DNA from: Fasciola hepatica
Lineage: Eukaryota > Platyhelminthes > Trematoda > Plagiorchiida > Fasciolidae
Direction: 5' to 3'
Length of the DNA: 64,000 nucleotides
Assembly: GCA_948099385.1 (NCBI GenBank)
Contig: CANUEZ040000107.1
Location: forward strand, 4,030,001-4,094,000
Below the pieces are notes generated by a model, which saw nothing but the letters and a program-made list of their open reading frames with translations, did no database searches and had not been told where the DNA came from. The translations under genes were made by a program, and so were the position numbers. Positions 1 through 11,500 of this stretch are shown here, in pieces (position 1 is the first letter of the stretch; the number at the start of each line of letters is the position of its first letter).

Positions 1-1639
1 TTTGGTATGAACACGTATAATTGTTGCGCAATACATCAAATCCGATGCCGATGCCTTTTCATTTTCACCAGATTGATAGTTGCATCCGACATTGAACAAA
101 GAACGTGAAATAGCGCATAGACGTTGTGGGTGACAAATAATGTGTCCACCTTAAGGTGAATTGAGTTATTCAACTGCAAAAAGGCTGAGGACAGGTCAGT
201 TCAGCTTGATATGAAATGAACTGAACCTGAACTGGAAGAATGCTCCGGTTTCTTTTGTTCAAAACCTAAGATATATTATCTGATTCTGTCCCTTCTAGGT
301 GAACTGTTCAAAGGCGGACTTATGCTGGAACAAACAGTATCGGACTCTGATGAACTGTACCATACAAGAACATGAATTGGTCATACCGGGGATGTGTACG
401 TTCAGTTAACCAAACCTTACCCGATGAAATGTTTGACCTACATAAATGAAACTCCGATAGGCAAGACCCTAAAGGAAAAAGTCCCTAAAGGCGAGTGATC
501 AGGTTCCTGCTTGCATTGCAACCCACATCTAGTGGACTATGCTGGTCATCAAAGGAACGGTTACCCTGACGACAAAGACCAGTTGAAAGTGGTAAAAATG
601 AGGAGAAAAATGCAAGTTTACTGCACTGAGAAACTATCAGTCTCATGAATAGGATCTGCACAATAGAATATGTGAATAGTACTATTTGAGACAAGTACTA
701 GCAAATGTCTCATTCAATTCACAATATGAATATGATAACACAAATTACTGTGACATTCAGCTCAATCTTTTACAGTTAATAACATACTTGACCCGAAGGT
801 AATGTAATTGGTTCTTTTTGAAACAAGCAGAAAAATGTGATGTTTGAAAAGAATACAAGATTGAACTGTCTCCCCAAGCCTCCTACCAAATAAGTTCTAC
901 AGTGGAGGTATTGTAGCTGATAAATTAGTGTTCTTTTATTCAGAAACCATCTCGTCAATATTGAAATACCCGTTTGTTGTGTCCACAACCGGTAGCAGAA
1001 CACGTAATGGTGGCGTTGCATTTATTTATGCGATCGTAAACACAAAACCCGGCCGTAGCCGGCGACTAAGCGGCAAACAAGCAAGTGAGTTGGCATAAAG
1101 AATTAAACTACTTGTGCCGTCACGCGCAGCGGAGGAAGACCAATCAGTACACAGCAAAATCGATAGGTCAATACTGCTGGCGCTAAAGCATGGTTAAAGA
1201 TCAAGGCAAATTGGGAGTATGTCCATTCATGAGAGGAATATTGATCGGTTGTCCGCGTAGTGTGCGAGACCCTAACCAGACACAACAACGTTGAAGTAGT
1301 TTTGTGTCACGAACTGGCATACCAGTTTTGTGACAGGGGATGAAATAACATCTTAGGAAGGTAACCTGTAAGATTTATTGTAGAACAATAAAATTAATTG
1401 GTTTCTGGTTATCACATGAAGAAACTTCAAAAATTGGCATTCTTAATTTCAGTTTCACAAAAAATCCCAATGTACCAAATGCGTATCCACGACATCCTGA
1501 TTGTAAGAGACTGAGATATGCGTACGTACAGCGTCATCACTGTTCCTGAATAAAAAGTCATTCAGAAAGTCATGATGACCGGTAGTGGACCGTTTACACT
1601 CAAACGGGAGAAAAATCTACATGAAGTAAACACTATCCA

Positions 1640-1640
<1 letters not shown>
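1..1640. other. AT-rich intergenic DNA, nothing recognised
   Basis: No open frame here has a recognisable motif, and codon use looks random. I see no transposon protein, RNA gene or long repeat. It is probably intergenic or intronic sequence of the host. Confidence 0.5.

Positions 1641-1732
<92 letters not shown>
1641..1732. repeat. (TA)n microsatellite
   Basis: About 92 bases of alternating TA, broken by a single G at 1684. The Tyr-Ile repeats read through it on both strands are artefacts of the repeat and not proteins. Confidence 0.97.
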
Positions 1733-1733
<1 letters not shown>

Positions 1734-1811
1734 GCTGTACCCGGCCTCGAGTTGCTGTGCTTCAGTCTGCTTAACTGTAAGAAAAAGGAAAAATGAAGCA
1801 CACTTCTCTAA

Positions 1812-2472
1812 TACGTTCACTTTCACAATGCTTGTGGGAAAACAATATTTCTTGTTGTTCTATTGTCTGTACGGACATGGAGATTGTCTGGCTCGCCGAC
1901 TCTAGAACACGCAAAATGTGTGAGAAGCAATCCGTGTCTAGGTCTAAGCCACACAATCCTCGAGATTGACCCTGAGCTTTGTTGATGGTGATGGCAGACA
2001 CCAATCGAATTAGGAATTGCAATCTCTAAAATTGGAATGGCATATCCGTTGGAAGCGCAGGAATGCCGGGAATGAGGACATCTTCAACTTTGAAATATCC
2101 CGTCGGGATTGTTACCTCTACTACTACTGCAAGCCCCGTGCCGTTGCAAAGCTTAGGCTGGTTGATAATTGACATCACAATTGGCAGGCCGATTTTCAAT
2201 CGTAGTACGTGTGGTAACATGCCTGTCAGTTCGAGTGAATTCTAAAACCCTGGAGGCTAATTAACCGCTTCATCTGCTTCCACAACAGTGTCGCACGGCT
2301 TGCGTATGTCTGCCTCGTCTTGAATAAAAGACTGAATAATATTGGTAAGTTCATAGACGTCTTTGTTGTTGATCGCAAGAATAGCTCGTTCACTCAACCA
2401 AGCGGGATTCTCATAATTGTTTTGAATTTCGGGATACACTTTTTCAACCAATTCTTCTTTTGACGACGCGGT
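1812..2472 (-). pseudogene. PIF1-type DNA helicase C-terminal relic (possible Helitron remnant)
   Basis: On the minus strand the sequence reads as the C-terminal part of a PIF1/RecD-like superfamily 1 helicase. In order: SSKEELVEKVYPEI, WLSERAILAINN (2340-2400), DTVVEADEAVN, LPHVLRLKIG, KLCNGTGL, PTDMPFQF, then ITINKAQGQ, CGLDLDTDCFSH, and after a frameshift near 1930 SRVGEPDNLHVRT and NIVFPQAL. This block order is that of the helicase found as a host gene or fused to the Rep domain of Helitrons. At least three in-frame stops (two near 2230-2265, one near 2022), the frameshift and loss of the ATPase (Walker) half show it is dead. No Rep domain or Helitron end was found, so Helitron origin is inference. 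Confidence 0.8.
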
Positions 2473-2475
2473 TTA

Positions 2476-3069
2476 ATTCCAACGTAATGTCACTCTTAAT
2501 AACTAAATCAAAATGAAATTCCACTCAACAACGCTATTGGGAACATTGGTATAACAGAATAGTAGACTCACGATCAGTAGGCTTTGTTAGTCCAAATTCG
2601 GTACTATAATTGATAAGCGTTTATGAATAAACAAAAAACATGTCTAACCATATGTTTCTAAGTCACTAAGTAACGTGCAGACCGAACCGTGTGCGTAGAA
2701 CGCTGTGCAATGTGACAATGCGAATGGTGAGCAGATGAGCGTGTAACGGAATACGCGGAACTGATTTGTCGGTACGGTCACAGGTCATGGTCTCCGGAAT
2801 TGTGTGTCTGTGCTTGGGAATGTGTATGCATAAGCCAAGGACGGATGCCAGGTCACCCTTAAGTGGGTTCTTGTCGAGAGAACAAGGAAATGGATACACG
2901 AGTGTGCGAACGTGCATTAGTCAGCGTCCGGAAGGATCGGTCAGTAGGATGAACCAGTGGGTATTTGTGTCCGTGATCGTGTGTGCTTCAGTGATCACGG
3001 AGCAGAAGTCGATGATCCTGAGTGTGCACGTGACGGCGAGTGAGGTTGTGGAAGCAGTGTCATATGTGA

Positions 3070-3070
<1 letters not shown>
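2476..3070. other. GT-biased spacer before the TG microsatellite
   Basis: No gene recognised. From about 2690 onward the plus strand is unusually rich in TGTG, GTGT and GCG words and merges into the perfect TG repeat at 3071. The 119-residue open frame across it is dominated by Val and Cys from this bias. A decayed older part of the dinucleotide repeat is the simplest reading. Confidence 0.4.

Positions 3071-3108
<38 letters not shown>
3071..3108. repeat. (TG)19 microsatellite
   Basis: Uninterrupted TG dinucleotides over 38 bases, flanked by imperfect TG-rich sequence on the left. Confidence 0.97.
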
Positions 3109-3110
<2 letters not shown>

Positions 3111-3705
3111 CAGGCGCGTGCATGATGTGTTCGTGCGAGAAGCACTGGTAAGGAAGCTGGCTCGGGTTAAGTTGTTATCAGAGAAGTGTTGACAACAGGC
3201 AGTGTAACAACTAACCCAATTACTTGGACCGTCAATATAGCATAAAATTTAGTCTCAGTAGCTTTACGCAAGATGTGGACTGTACACGGCTTCGGGAAGC
3301 AGAACAATGTCCAATTGAATAACCGTGTTTATCGTCATTTCGTGGTTCTATATAATGCAATACATGTAAATACATAAAGGCAAATCACTTACAGCCAGGT
3401 GAGCAACCACAAACAACAGTACAGAAAGTTACCCGGTAAATCGGGACAGTGCGGGACATAGACGGTCCACTCAGTAAGAAATCAAGCGAAGCTGTAGCAC
3501 AGCACGGTTACGGTACAGATAGTAAATCAAGAAGCTTTCTAACTAACCTGAAATGATAGCTTCACTGACAGAATAAGAAAATAATCTATTGTTAGAATAT
3601 ACGAAGGAGTTACCAACGTCGATGTACGAAAAGTAGCGGTTACAAATCGAAAGAAGAGATGTCTCCACGTGAACGGATGAACTTGGCAATAGGTTTGTTG
3701 ACTTT
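3109..3705. other. Unassigned intergenic stretch
   Basis: AT-rich, no open frame with recognisable motifs, no repeats longer than a few bases seen. Confidence 0.4.
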
Positions 3706-3711
3706 TCGCTT

Positions 3712-3790
3712 TGCTCTGTGGCCTAGCGGGGTGGAACGGTGACCTTGATGGTGCAGTCGGGAGATCGAGTCTCGGGGGGCTTGGATGCAA
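3712..3790 (+). repeat. tRNA-derived SINE-like head (RNA polymerase III A and B boxes)
   Basis: TGGCCTAGCGGG at about 3719 fits the A-box consensus, and GATCGAGTC at about 3765 fits the B box, roughly 44 bases apart as in an intronless tRNA. CGGGA/TCTCG can form a five-pair T stem around a seven-base loop. The seven bases before the A box do not pair with those after the T arm, so there is no acceptor stem. It is therefore not a tRNA gene, and a tRNA-derived SINE head is the better call. No A-rich tail or target duplication was identified. Confidence 0.4.
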
Positions 3791-5946
3791 CGTTCAGCAA
3801 ATTTGTTTTACGATGGAAGTGTTTAGTCACGACACTAGAGTCAGGAATATAATAGCACAATGTTCATGCCATATAGATCAAAAAACGTAAATATGAACTG
3901 GGTCAGTGCATTAGAAGGGGAGAATTTAGGTCATCAACGATCGAGGTTGTAGGTACCTGTACATTTCCGACTGTTTCCATGATTCTCAATGTCCTTTGGT
4001 GCAACACTCCTTTGTAGTACCGACTTTTTATTGTAAAAGAACACCTTTTTGAACATCACCACCGCGTAATTCAAAAAGGCTGTCAATAAATCTTTCATTC
4101 TGGCACGGTCTCATCTTCTGATTTGGAGTGTCTTGGAATTATATCAACCGGAACTAACTGTGAGAAACGAAACGTTTTAGAAGTTTCCACGGCGTCGCTT
4201 GGCATTCATCTCAATACCATCCTGTTCTGTTCAACGAATGGCTGTCAGACCGAAGTGAACTGAAGATATTGTTGGATATTGGCTCTTTGGCGCTCATTTC
4301 CTGATCACAAGAACAACGAACAGCTGTGAGTTTGTGTCATACCTTTTGTTTTATTTTATTCTCTAACGTACATACCCTTTTGGCCTTTTATCACAGCCCA
4401 TCTTAGTTTTCTAGTGTCGTCTTAGATATTGTCGACAATAATTTAGTGTAGCAAGGTCCATGTGCATGCTACTCATCCGTAGGACAAGTGAGAATGCCAC
4501 CAGAACACAAATTACAAAAAGTAATTTACACTCATTCTGTTGTCGAACTGAGAGCCTGAATGCAAACACTAGGTTGATCGGCTTTAAGTGACTCCTTTAA
4601 ATAGGCACCATTCTATCATGGTAATCCACCAGTAATGGTAACTAGAAGTGCAATCAAATACAAGGAGCTCAGAACAAATCAGCTTTTAAAATAGTCAGCT
4701 AATTATGAACATTCAGTGGACTGAACTATGAGGAACATTTTTGTTCTCGATATTGCCGCAAGTACCGAGAAATTCTTTTTATTTTCATTATGATCCAACA
4801 TGCAGCACCAATGCTGAAATCGCCGTTCAAAAAGCATGAATGCTCTATGCGTATGCCTGGCTCTGAACAGCTCCTTATCCATTGACACCAAATGATATGG
4901 CACTCTTCGGTCACCTATTTCTGTAAGTTAGCAGTTGTCAACAACCTTGATAAAGATCTTCACCCAAAGGACCTGAATAAATGAAAGGCATTGCATCACA
5001 AAGATCCCTCGAGCATATATGTTGGGTTTTGGCCGCAGACTAAAAAAGGACATTCTTTGAAAGGATCAAATAAAGGACACGCATTTGTTTGGCCATCGTT
5101 ATAGCGCTGAGTAAAGCAACACTCATCGCGTTCATCAAAACCAATAGAAGCCACGATTTTGAACTAATTCTCAAAGGGTAAAACCCACAGTATCTAGTCC
5201 CGAATGCCGATTAACAATGCGTACGTGCACTTTCTGGCTGTTGATCTCTTGTCTGTTACTGTATGAAATTGATCTGTCGCAAACCGACAACCTCACAAAT
5301 TAAATGAGATGTTTCGTTCCATTCAGGCAATAAGGAAATAATACGTCCAGTTAAAATATTTACGAGAAAATACTTTTTGAACCTTTTTATGGCATAAGAT
5401 AACCCACAAAAAGCAGAGCTGAAATAAAGCGCAATAAACCTATGCTGCCTCAATCGTTTCAGCTTGTATAGTACATAAGGTGATTTATTAGAAAACGATC
5501 CATATAATCCAATAACGCTCATGTGTTACTGACTGTTGTGAAACCAAGAGTCACTTTCGAGGATTTGTTGTATGCTGTCATAAAATCCACCACAGTACTA
5601 ACGGGGACAGTAGCAAATCGCTGTTTCCAGTTTCACCCTAGGATTCTAATGCCGTGACTTTTTATCCACTGATATCTTGGAAAATTGTATGTGTGTGATC
5701 ATTTGTAATCATGGGAATAGATTCTTTGTTGCATTGTTAATTGTCGACACAGTATTTAGGGATGCGGTTATCACGTTGACCTATGCGAGGTCAATACAAT
5801 AACAACTGCATCGCTACCGTAACCTGGGATGGAATCAACGCAATATTTAGTTCAACCAATAACAAACCGTCTGATATACATTTTTGAAGTCAATTACCAT
5901 CATAAAGGAGATTGCTGCATGCGTTTAGAAGGATTTCGCACTCAAA
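3791..5946. other. Unassigned AT-rich stretch upstream of the lectin-like gene
   Basis: Open frames here (for example 88 residues at 5256-5522, minus) show no motif I recognise. No promoter element for the downstream gene could be assigned with confidence. Unrecognised small exons are possible. Confidence 0.4.
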
Positions 5947-6576
5947 ATGAGCGTCTGCATCAAAGTGAATCTTTTCTTCCTATGTTTCGTTCTCTTTTCT
6001 CAACAGTTAGAATGTGCTTGCCCGAATGGTTTTCTGGAGCCGACTTCTGGGATATGTATGATACTTTTCGACTCAAAAGGGACCTTTTGCGATTCTCATG
6101 CTCTTTGTGAGAGCCAGGGACTTTCACGAGGTCTACGTCTGTTCGTACCAGGCAAGCAAGTTGCGCTTATGCAGAAAATTGCCCCAAGTTCAGCGAACGT
6201 CTTCACTGGTCTGTCAAAGTTTTTGAATCTCTCAGCTGATTTCAAGGCTGGATGGCGTTACTCTGATCCAGGTGCGGCCAGGGCTGTGACTGATGCCTTA
6301 GATGCAAGCATTCCGTGGAGCAGCGGAGAACCGAACAATATAAACGGAGCGGTAGGGACATCGATTCTCAATATGCTGATGGACTCCTGGCAATTCTCAA
6401 TGACTTCCACTCATGCGGTCTGTCAGCTGTCTAATCTAGCGTGGGATACATCTGCTGATCCTTTTGTCATGGATTGGCCTTATGTCATGCCATATATGTT
6501 CATGCAAGATCGCACTAACGTTGGCTGTTTCGAGTCATACACAGTCAACATGATTATCGACTGTTGTGCCATGTGA
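5947..6576 (+). CDS. Secreted C-type-lectin-like protein, 209 residues
   Basis: Likely a secreted or surface carbohydrate-binding-type protein. Residues 1-24 form a signal peptide (hydrophobic core VNLFFLCFVLF) ending near ECA, followed by CPNG. A C-type-lectin-like fold is suggested by FCDSHALCESQG (residues 47-58), the aromatic GWRYSD block, PWSSGEPNN with the mannose-type EPN triplet at 128-130, and HAVCQLS near the end. The domain is atypical. The two inner cysteines around the usual WND strand are absent (the region reads LMDSWQFS), so calcium and sugar binding are doubtful. A tail of about 45 residues with CFES and DCCAM follows. AATAAA lies at 6683-6688, about 110 bases past the stop. 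The stop overlaps GTGAGT, a possible splice donor, so further exons cannot be excluded. Confidence 0.65.
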   Translation: MSVCIKVNLFFLCFVLFSQQLECACPNGFLEPTSGICMILFDSKGTFCDSHALCESQGLSRGLRLFVPGKQVALMQKIAPSSANVFTGLSKFLNLSADFKAGWRYSDPGAARAVTDALDASIPWSSGEPNNINGAVGTSILNMLMDSWQFSMTSTHAVCQLSNLAWDTSADPFVMDWPYVMPYMFMQDRTNVGCFESYTVNMIIDCCAM

Positions 6577-6579
6577 GTG

Positions 6580-6581
<2 letters not shown>

Positions 6582-6635
<54 letters not shown>
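6582..6635. repeat. (TA)n microsatellite
   Basis: About 54 bases of pure TA repeat starting only six bases after the lectin-like stop codon. It lies in that gene's 3' untranslated region, or in an intron if the GTGAGT at the stop is used as a donor. Confidence 0.95.
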
Positions 6636-6636
<1 letters not shown>

Positions 6637-6682
6637 TCTTTGTATTCCTGTCTAAGAACGCGCTCCTGTTTGATTTGATGGC

Positions 6683-6688
6683 AATAAA
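6683..6688 (+). promoter_or_regulatory. Candidate polyadenylation signal AATAAA
   Basis: A canonical AATAAA hexamer downstream of the lectin-like stop and its TA repeat. It fits a short 3' untranslated region, though the hexamer is common by chance in AT-rich DNA. Confidence 0.35.
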
Positions 6689-6689
6689 T

Positions 6690-8570
6690 CTTGAGCTGTT
6701 ATACTACACTAAGGTTCCGGGAATACAAATGAGGGAGCTAAGTATCGATCAGATTCACGAACATCAACTGAAACCTCAGTTGTCATCTTTCTGTATCAGG
6801 ATGATACATTTTGAAATACAATCTAATACGAAAGTCGTAGACCAATTAAACTAAATATTTATCAACTACCAGTTAAAAATCGGAAGAGTTTGCAACAAAC
6901 GTGGTACCAATAGTTTCAATTTGGTATTGGATTAAATAAGCATTGGTTACGGCTTGATGTGGCGTTGAACGTAGAATAGCTAGAATTGGACCAAAATCAT
7001 CTTGATATACTGTGTATGAGGAAAAATAAAATTTTTACCCAAGTAAGCCACATTCCGGACTAAACGTCTTTTAAATTTTACGAATTCTGTTCGTTTCAGA
7101 TGCAAAAAGCGCAACACTTGTCGAACATTCTATTTCCACAAACAGACTGGTCAGTGTTGGATTTCGCTCTATGTCGATTCTTTGCTTCCATTTAATATGT
7201 CCAGCCTTGGTGGCACTTGGTTTCGTCTGAGTCGACCAAACTGGTGATAATTCGAACTGTTTTTATTCTAGTCACTGTTGTTCTTCTCATCCGTTGTCCA
7301 CGCTACTGAATTTATGCTAGGATACACCTGCAAAGAATTGATTATTAGTTGCTCTATCATTCTGATTGTTCAGGTAAATTATTCCAAACAAATGTATGCG
7401 TAATGTCTCTCAATTTATGTTGGAAATCTGTGCAAGCTCGAAGGAAAAGGCTTTCCCTACTCAATAAATTCGTTTTTGTCTTGAAGGTAATTTATCGACC
7501 CCTAATTTTCCGGTTGGTTATATGGCTTAATCATCCTCATCTTTACCACATCAAAATAATTGAAGCCTTGTACAGTTACACTTTTGGATCCTTGATAAAT
7601 TGGGTAGAAGTAGTTGCATAATATGAAATTATAAATATTCGGATTGATTAGTAAATGTAACTGGCACACTTGTACTATGGAACATACAAATAACAGCGGT
7701 TGACAAAACAACCGAAACCCTTGCCGTTTCACAGCAGCTTTTCATATTTGAATGGTCGAAGGGATCACAGCTGTAGGTCGTGTGTTCCGAAAACGTTGAA
7801 CTGGTTACCACCAGACGGTCATTTGATTGCCCACACCATGCATACGATGCCCCTTGTTACTGGTAAGAAGACACAGCTTGTGTGACGCGATCTAGCACAG
7901 TAGTTTATCTGGAATCACAGAGAATGCCTTTTAAATTGTCGCACAGTAACGCAGTTGCGCAATTGCCCATCCGAGGTGAGGAATTTTAGGAGGAAAACGA
8001 GGGCCCCACGTCTGATCTGCTTGACCATAAAATACTCCAGAAATATTCTCGGAAGAAAATCGGGCTTAGCGATAACAACATTTATCGGCTTTTGTGAGTC
8101 AGCAGATGGTGTCATTCGTCCTTGTATTTTGTTTATATTTGACCGGACTTTGCGTGGACAGACGTATACACCTAAGTCAAAACGGATTTATACTTGGGGG
8201 ATCATCGAATTAAGAGAATGCAAAAATGATTACCTGTCAAAACCATCAAGAAATTTGGCAAATACTCGTGCCCCGTTTGAGAGACTTCGGGTCAGATAAG
8301 GAACAGTACGTGTTTTGTTCCGTCCCACTCGCTCCAGTGAGAACTCAACTCAGCCTCAGAAACATTTCAGTTTATTAGCACAAGACGAAGAATATATAGG
8401 TTACTCTCACGTTGGCCCACTCGTTCCACACAATGCACTGGTCGGACTGGTGTGGGCGATCACACCGTAGGGCTTCAAAGCCGCTGGCTGGATTTGTCTC
8501 GCGTATCGATTCGCGCCATCGATCGGCTGTCCTGTCGGTCGTGACTTCGTGGGTTCGGTAGGGGCTGGTA
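6690..8570. other. Unassigned AT-rich stretch
   Basis: Open frames up to 114 residues (7955-8299, plus) carry no recognisable domain. No structural RNA or transposon protein seen. Confidence 0.4.
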
Positions 8571-8579
8571 CAGACTCAC

Positions 8580-11500
8580 TGTCTGACACTGAAATTAAAT
8601 CGTCCATCGAACGATGTGCCAGACCATATCCTCACAGTAGGGATTTCGTAGATGGTAATGAGAGAGGATATGGATTGAAAAGAGGGATGAGAAAAAGCGA
8701 GAGAGTTGCACGGTGATAGATTACTGCATAAAGAGTGAGTGCTGTGTGCAAGGATTTGTGAGCGAACTTTGCACAGGCGGCCAGGTAAAATTGGCACAAC
8801 TTGACATATAAATCAGTTAAGATTATGAACGATACGCGAATGATTGTAGATAAACCTCGACGAAGAATTTTGGAATCTTTCTTCAATAGACTAGGCGAAA
8901 CAACAGAGGAACAATAAAGTAGAACATGGAAAACACTGAAAAATGGAAATAGATATAGCATTCTATTTGACAATAAAGTATTCGAATTTCGCCTTTGGTA
9001 AGATAGCCGGCATAGTTTCTTCACACTGTTTTGAAATGCCAGATGACCACTTCAAATTTTCATCGAAGCTGATACCTAAGTATTTGACATAAACCACCCT
9101 AGCTAATGGTTCTGAGGAAACGGCAGATGTATCAGAAGGAAAAAGCCAACGGGAAGGGGATAAATATGCATTCCAAACATTGGCAGAAATATGAAATTGA
9201 GCCGGACCGAACAGAGAAATCATAAATATGAGATAGATTGGTGGAAAGGTTCTTGAAATCCTAGGTTATAAACAGCTTGACGAGCAGTCACATCGTGGGC
9301 ACATTCGAACGAATGTGCCAGAGAATTGGATGAGGGACCGCTATGCAGGTGGAGAATGAATAGGGGAGAGAATAGCTTGCTGAAGCCCTCCTCAGCTATT
9401 CTCTAAAGGTTTGGATGTTTTAGAACCTAGTCATGTGGGATGAGTTCCGTTGGTAAAATGATCAGACAACCATGCTAATAAAGAAGTGGGACTGTAGTGG
9501 CGTTCAATCTTGGCTATTTTGTTTAACACATATCACTGTTTATGTGAACTTGCTCCACCAAGCGCGGTGGTCATCTGAACGCTGCCCGTGCACGCTACAC
9601 GCACGCTTTTCCATTATGCACTAACCACTCTCTCCCTACCCATAGTGTTCTCCATCTCATGGGTTGTGGGAAACATTGTCCTGATGATCGTGGTGGCATA
9701 TTGCACAGTACTACTGAAACGGACAGGTAATCCAAGCGTGTTGGGAAGGACTAGCGAACTTACGTAATAAGGAAACAGCATGGTAAGGTCAAACCAACCT
9801 TACAGGACAGCCGAAAGCTTCCAGTTCACGAAGGAGCCTAAAACAGGGAGTAGAATTAAACGCGGATAAGTAGCCTTGAAAAGTGCATTTGACAGACTTC
9901 GCTGATTTATCCTAGGATTTGTATACATAGTGGACTAAAGAAGCGACAGTATCCCCAGTGAACCAGTTCAGTTTATGAGTAAACTGTAAGAAGTCATTGG
10001 AAGAGATTATGGGAGAATGCAAACTTTTAAGAATGACACACTGCATAAGTTTCTCTTGGGTGTAGGAACAACGTAGACTGGTCCGATCAGTCGGTAGTGG
10101 AATACGAGCCTGCAGATTTTTTCAAGCGAATAGTAAATGTTTCGGTCAGAGCAACAGTGCCATGTCTCAAAAGTGATGTCGACAGTGTATCTGGACCAAT
10201 ACCTGAGGTTATTTTGAAGGTATAAAGAAGCCTAGAGACTTCTGTGCGGAAGGGGTTGTGAGCGCACCATCTTCTAGGATGAATGCGAGTAGAGAATCAT
10301 TTGACGGGTGGATAAATGCGCTGTTGATGCGGTCAAAGTCCGTAACAAATTTCACTCGTTTCGTTTTCTTTCCATACAGAAGCCGAGTGACTAGCCATAG
10401 TCAGTTACTATTATGGCTGCATACGAATGAACTAGCACACAGCGAGTCAGCGTGTTTGGTTTCTTTCTTGATCACAGAGAAATATATATCTAAGATGTAA
10501 GTTGCATGGTATTGTATCTGGATGACGGGACAAAATATGCCCGGAGGTACATCACCGGTTTCGTTGTTCTTATCGCTCATCAGATATGTGTACCCTGTAT
10601 TCTCCTGACCAGTCATCAAAGTTTTGAAATTAACTCGAGCTTTGCAGAAATATCTCTTCTGTCTTCCTAAGGATTTCAACATCAGAGAAGTGGCACGACC
10701 GTTACAGATGGAGTGAGTTTGTGAGGGGCAGCACGTGTCGAATATAGACTGACCATCTGTACAAAAATTTTGACATTGCTACTTAGCAACCATTCGAAAG
10801 AAAACCACGAAGATGTACGAGAAAGGGATTTCTGTTGGAGAAGAATGCTGTCCAGGGAGATTGTTGTAGACAGAACATTTTAGCCGATTTGCTTGGAGGA
10901 GCGAAAAGCCGACCCGGATTATGTCTTGAATCTCTACAGAAGCAGACAGTGTTCACTGGTTGAGACTGGTGCACACAATGGATGGGAGAATAATTCAGGA
11001 CGGTTAATGATAATCCTATCTAAAACAGAGCAGTCACTGTTTGGAGAAGCACAAAGATCAGTTAAGTCAAACACTTTGAGAATTTGGGTTGAAACATAAT
11101 TAGAATCGCTTACTATGACGTGCAAATTGTCATCTGAAAAGAAACAAGGAAAGGCAAAAATGAGTCATAGAAAGACGAAATATCATCCTGTGTAAAAAAC
11201 GGAGCCTCGTATAAGTTTGTTGTGATGGTACATCAATAGTTAAAGAATTTAGGATGATACCACATCACCGAGCAATCAATACTGTTCACTGAGTATGAAT
11301 AAACGACTTCAAACTCTTCACACAGGGTGGAGTTGACATGTGTGACCACTTCACTTCCTATCTTCTTGTTGGTTGAATTCTTGTCCTGTCGTAACAGTGA
11401 GGAGTCATTCATTGATACAATTGAGTCAGCCACAATTCTTTCATGCAAACCACACAGTTATGAAGATGAATGCGAGACCAAAGAACAGGGTTAGATCTGA

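Noticed and set aside
1562..1826. Open frames rich in Tyr-Ile across the TA repeat (and similarly at 6564-6854 and 20159-20368)
   Set aside because: They are direct translations of TA microsatellites on either strand, with no real coding content.
2766..3145. 119- and 74-residue frames around the TG repeat
   Set aside because: The Cys-Val and Thr-His runs come from the dinucleotide repeat, and the rest has no domain.
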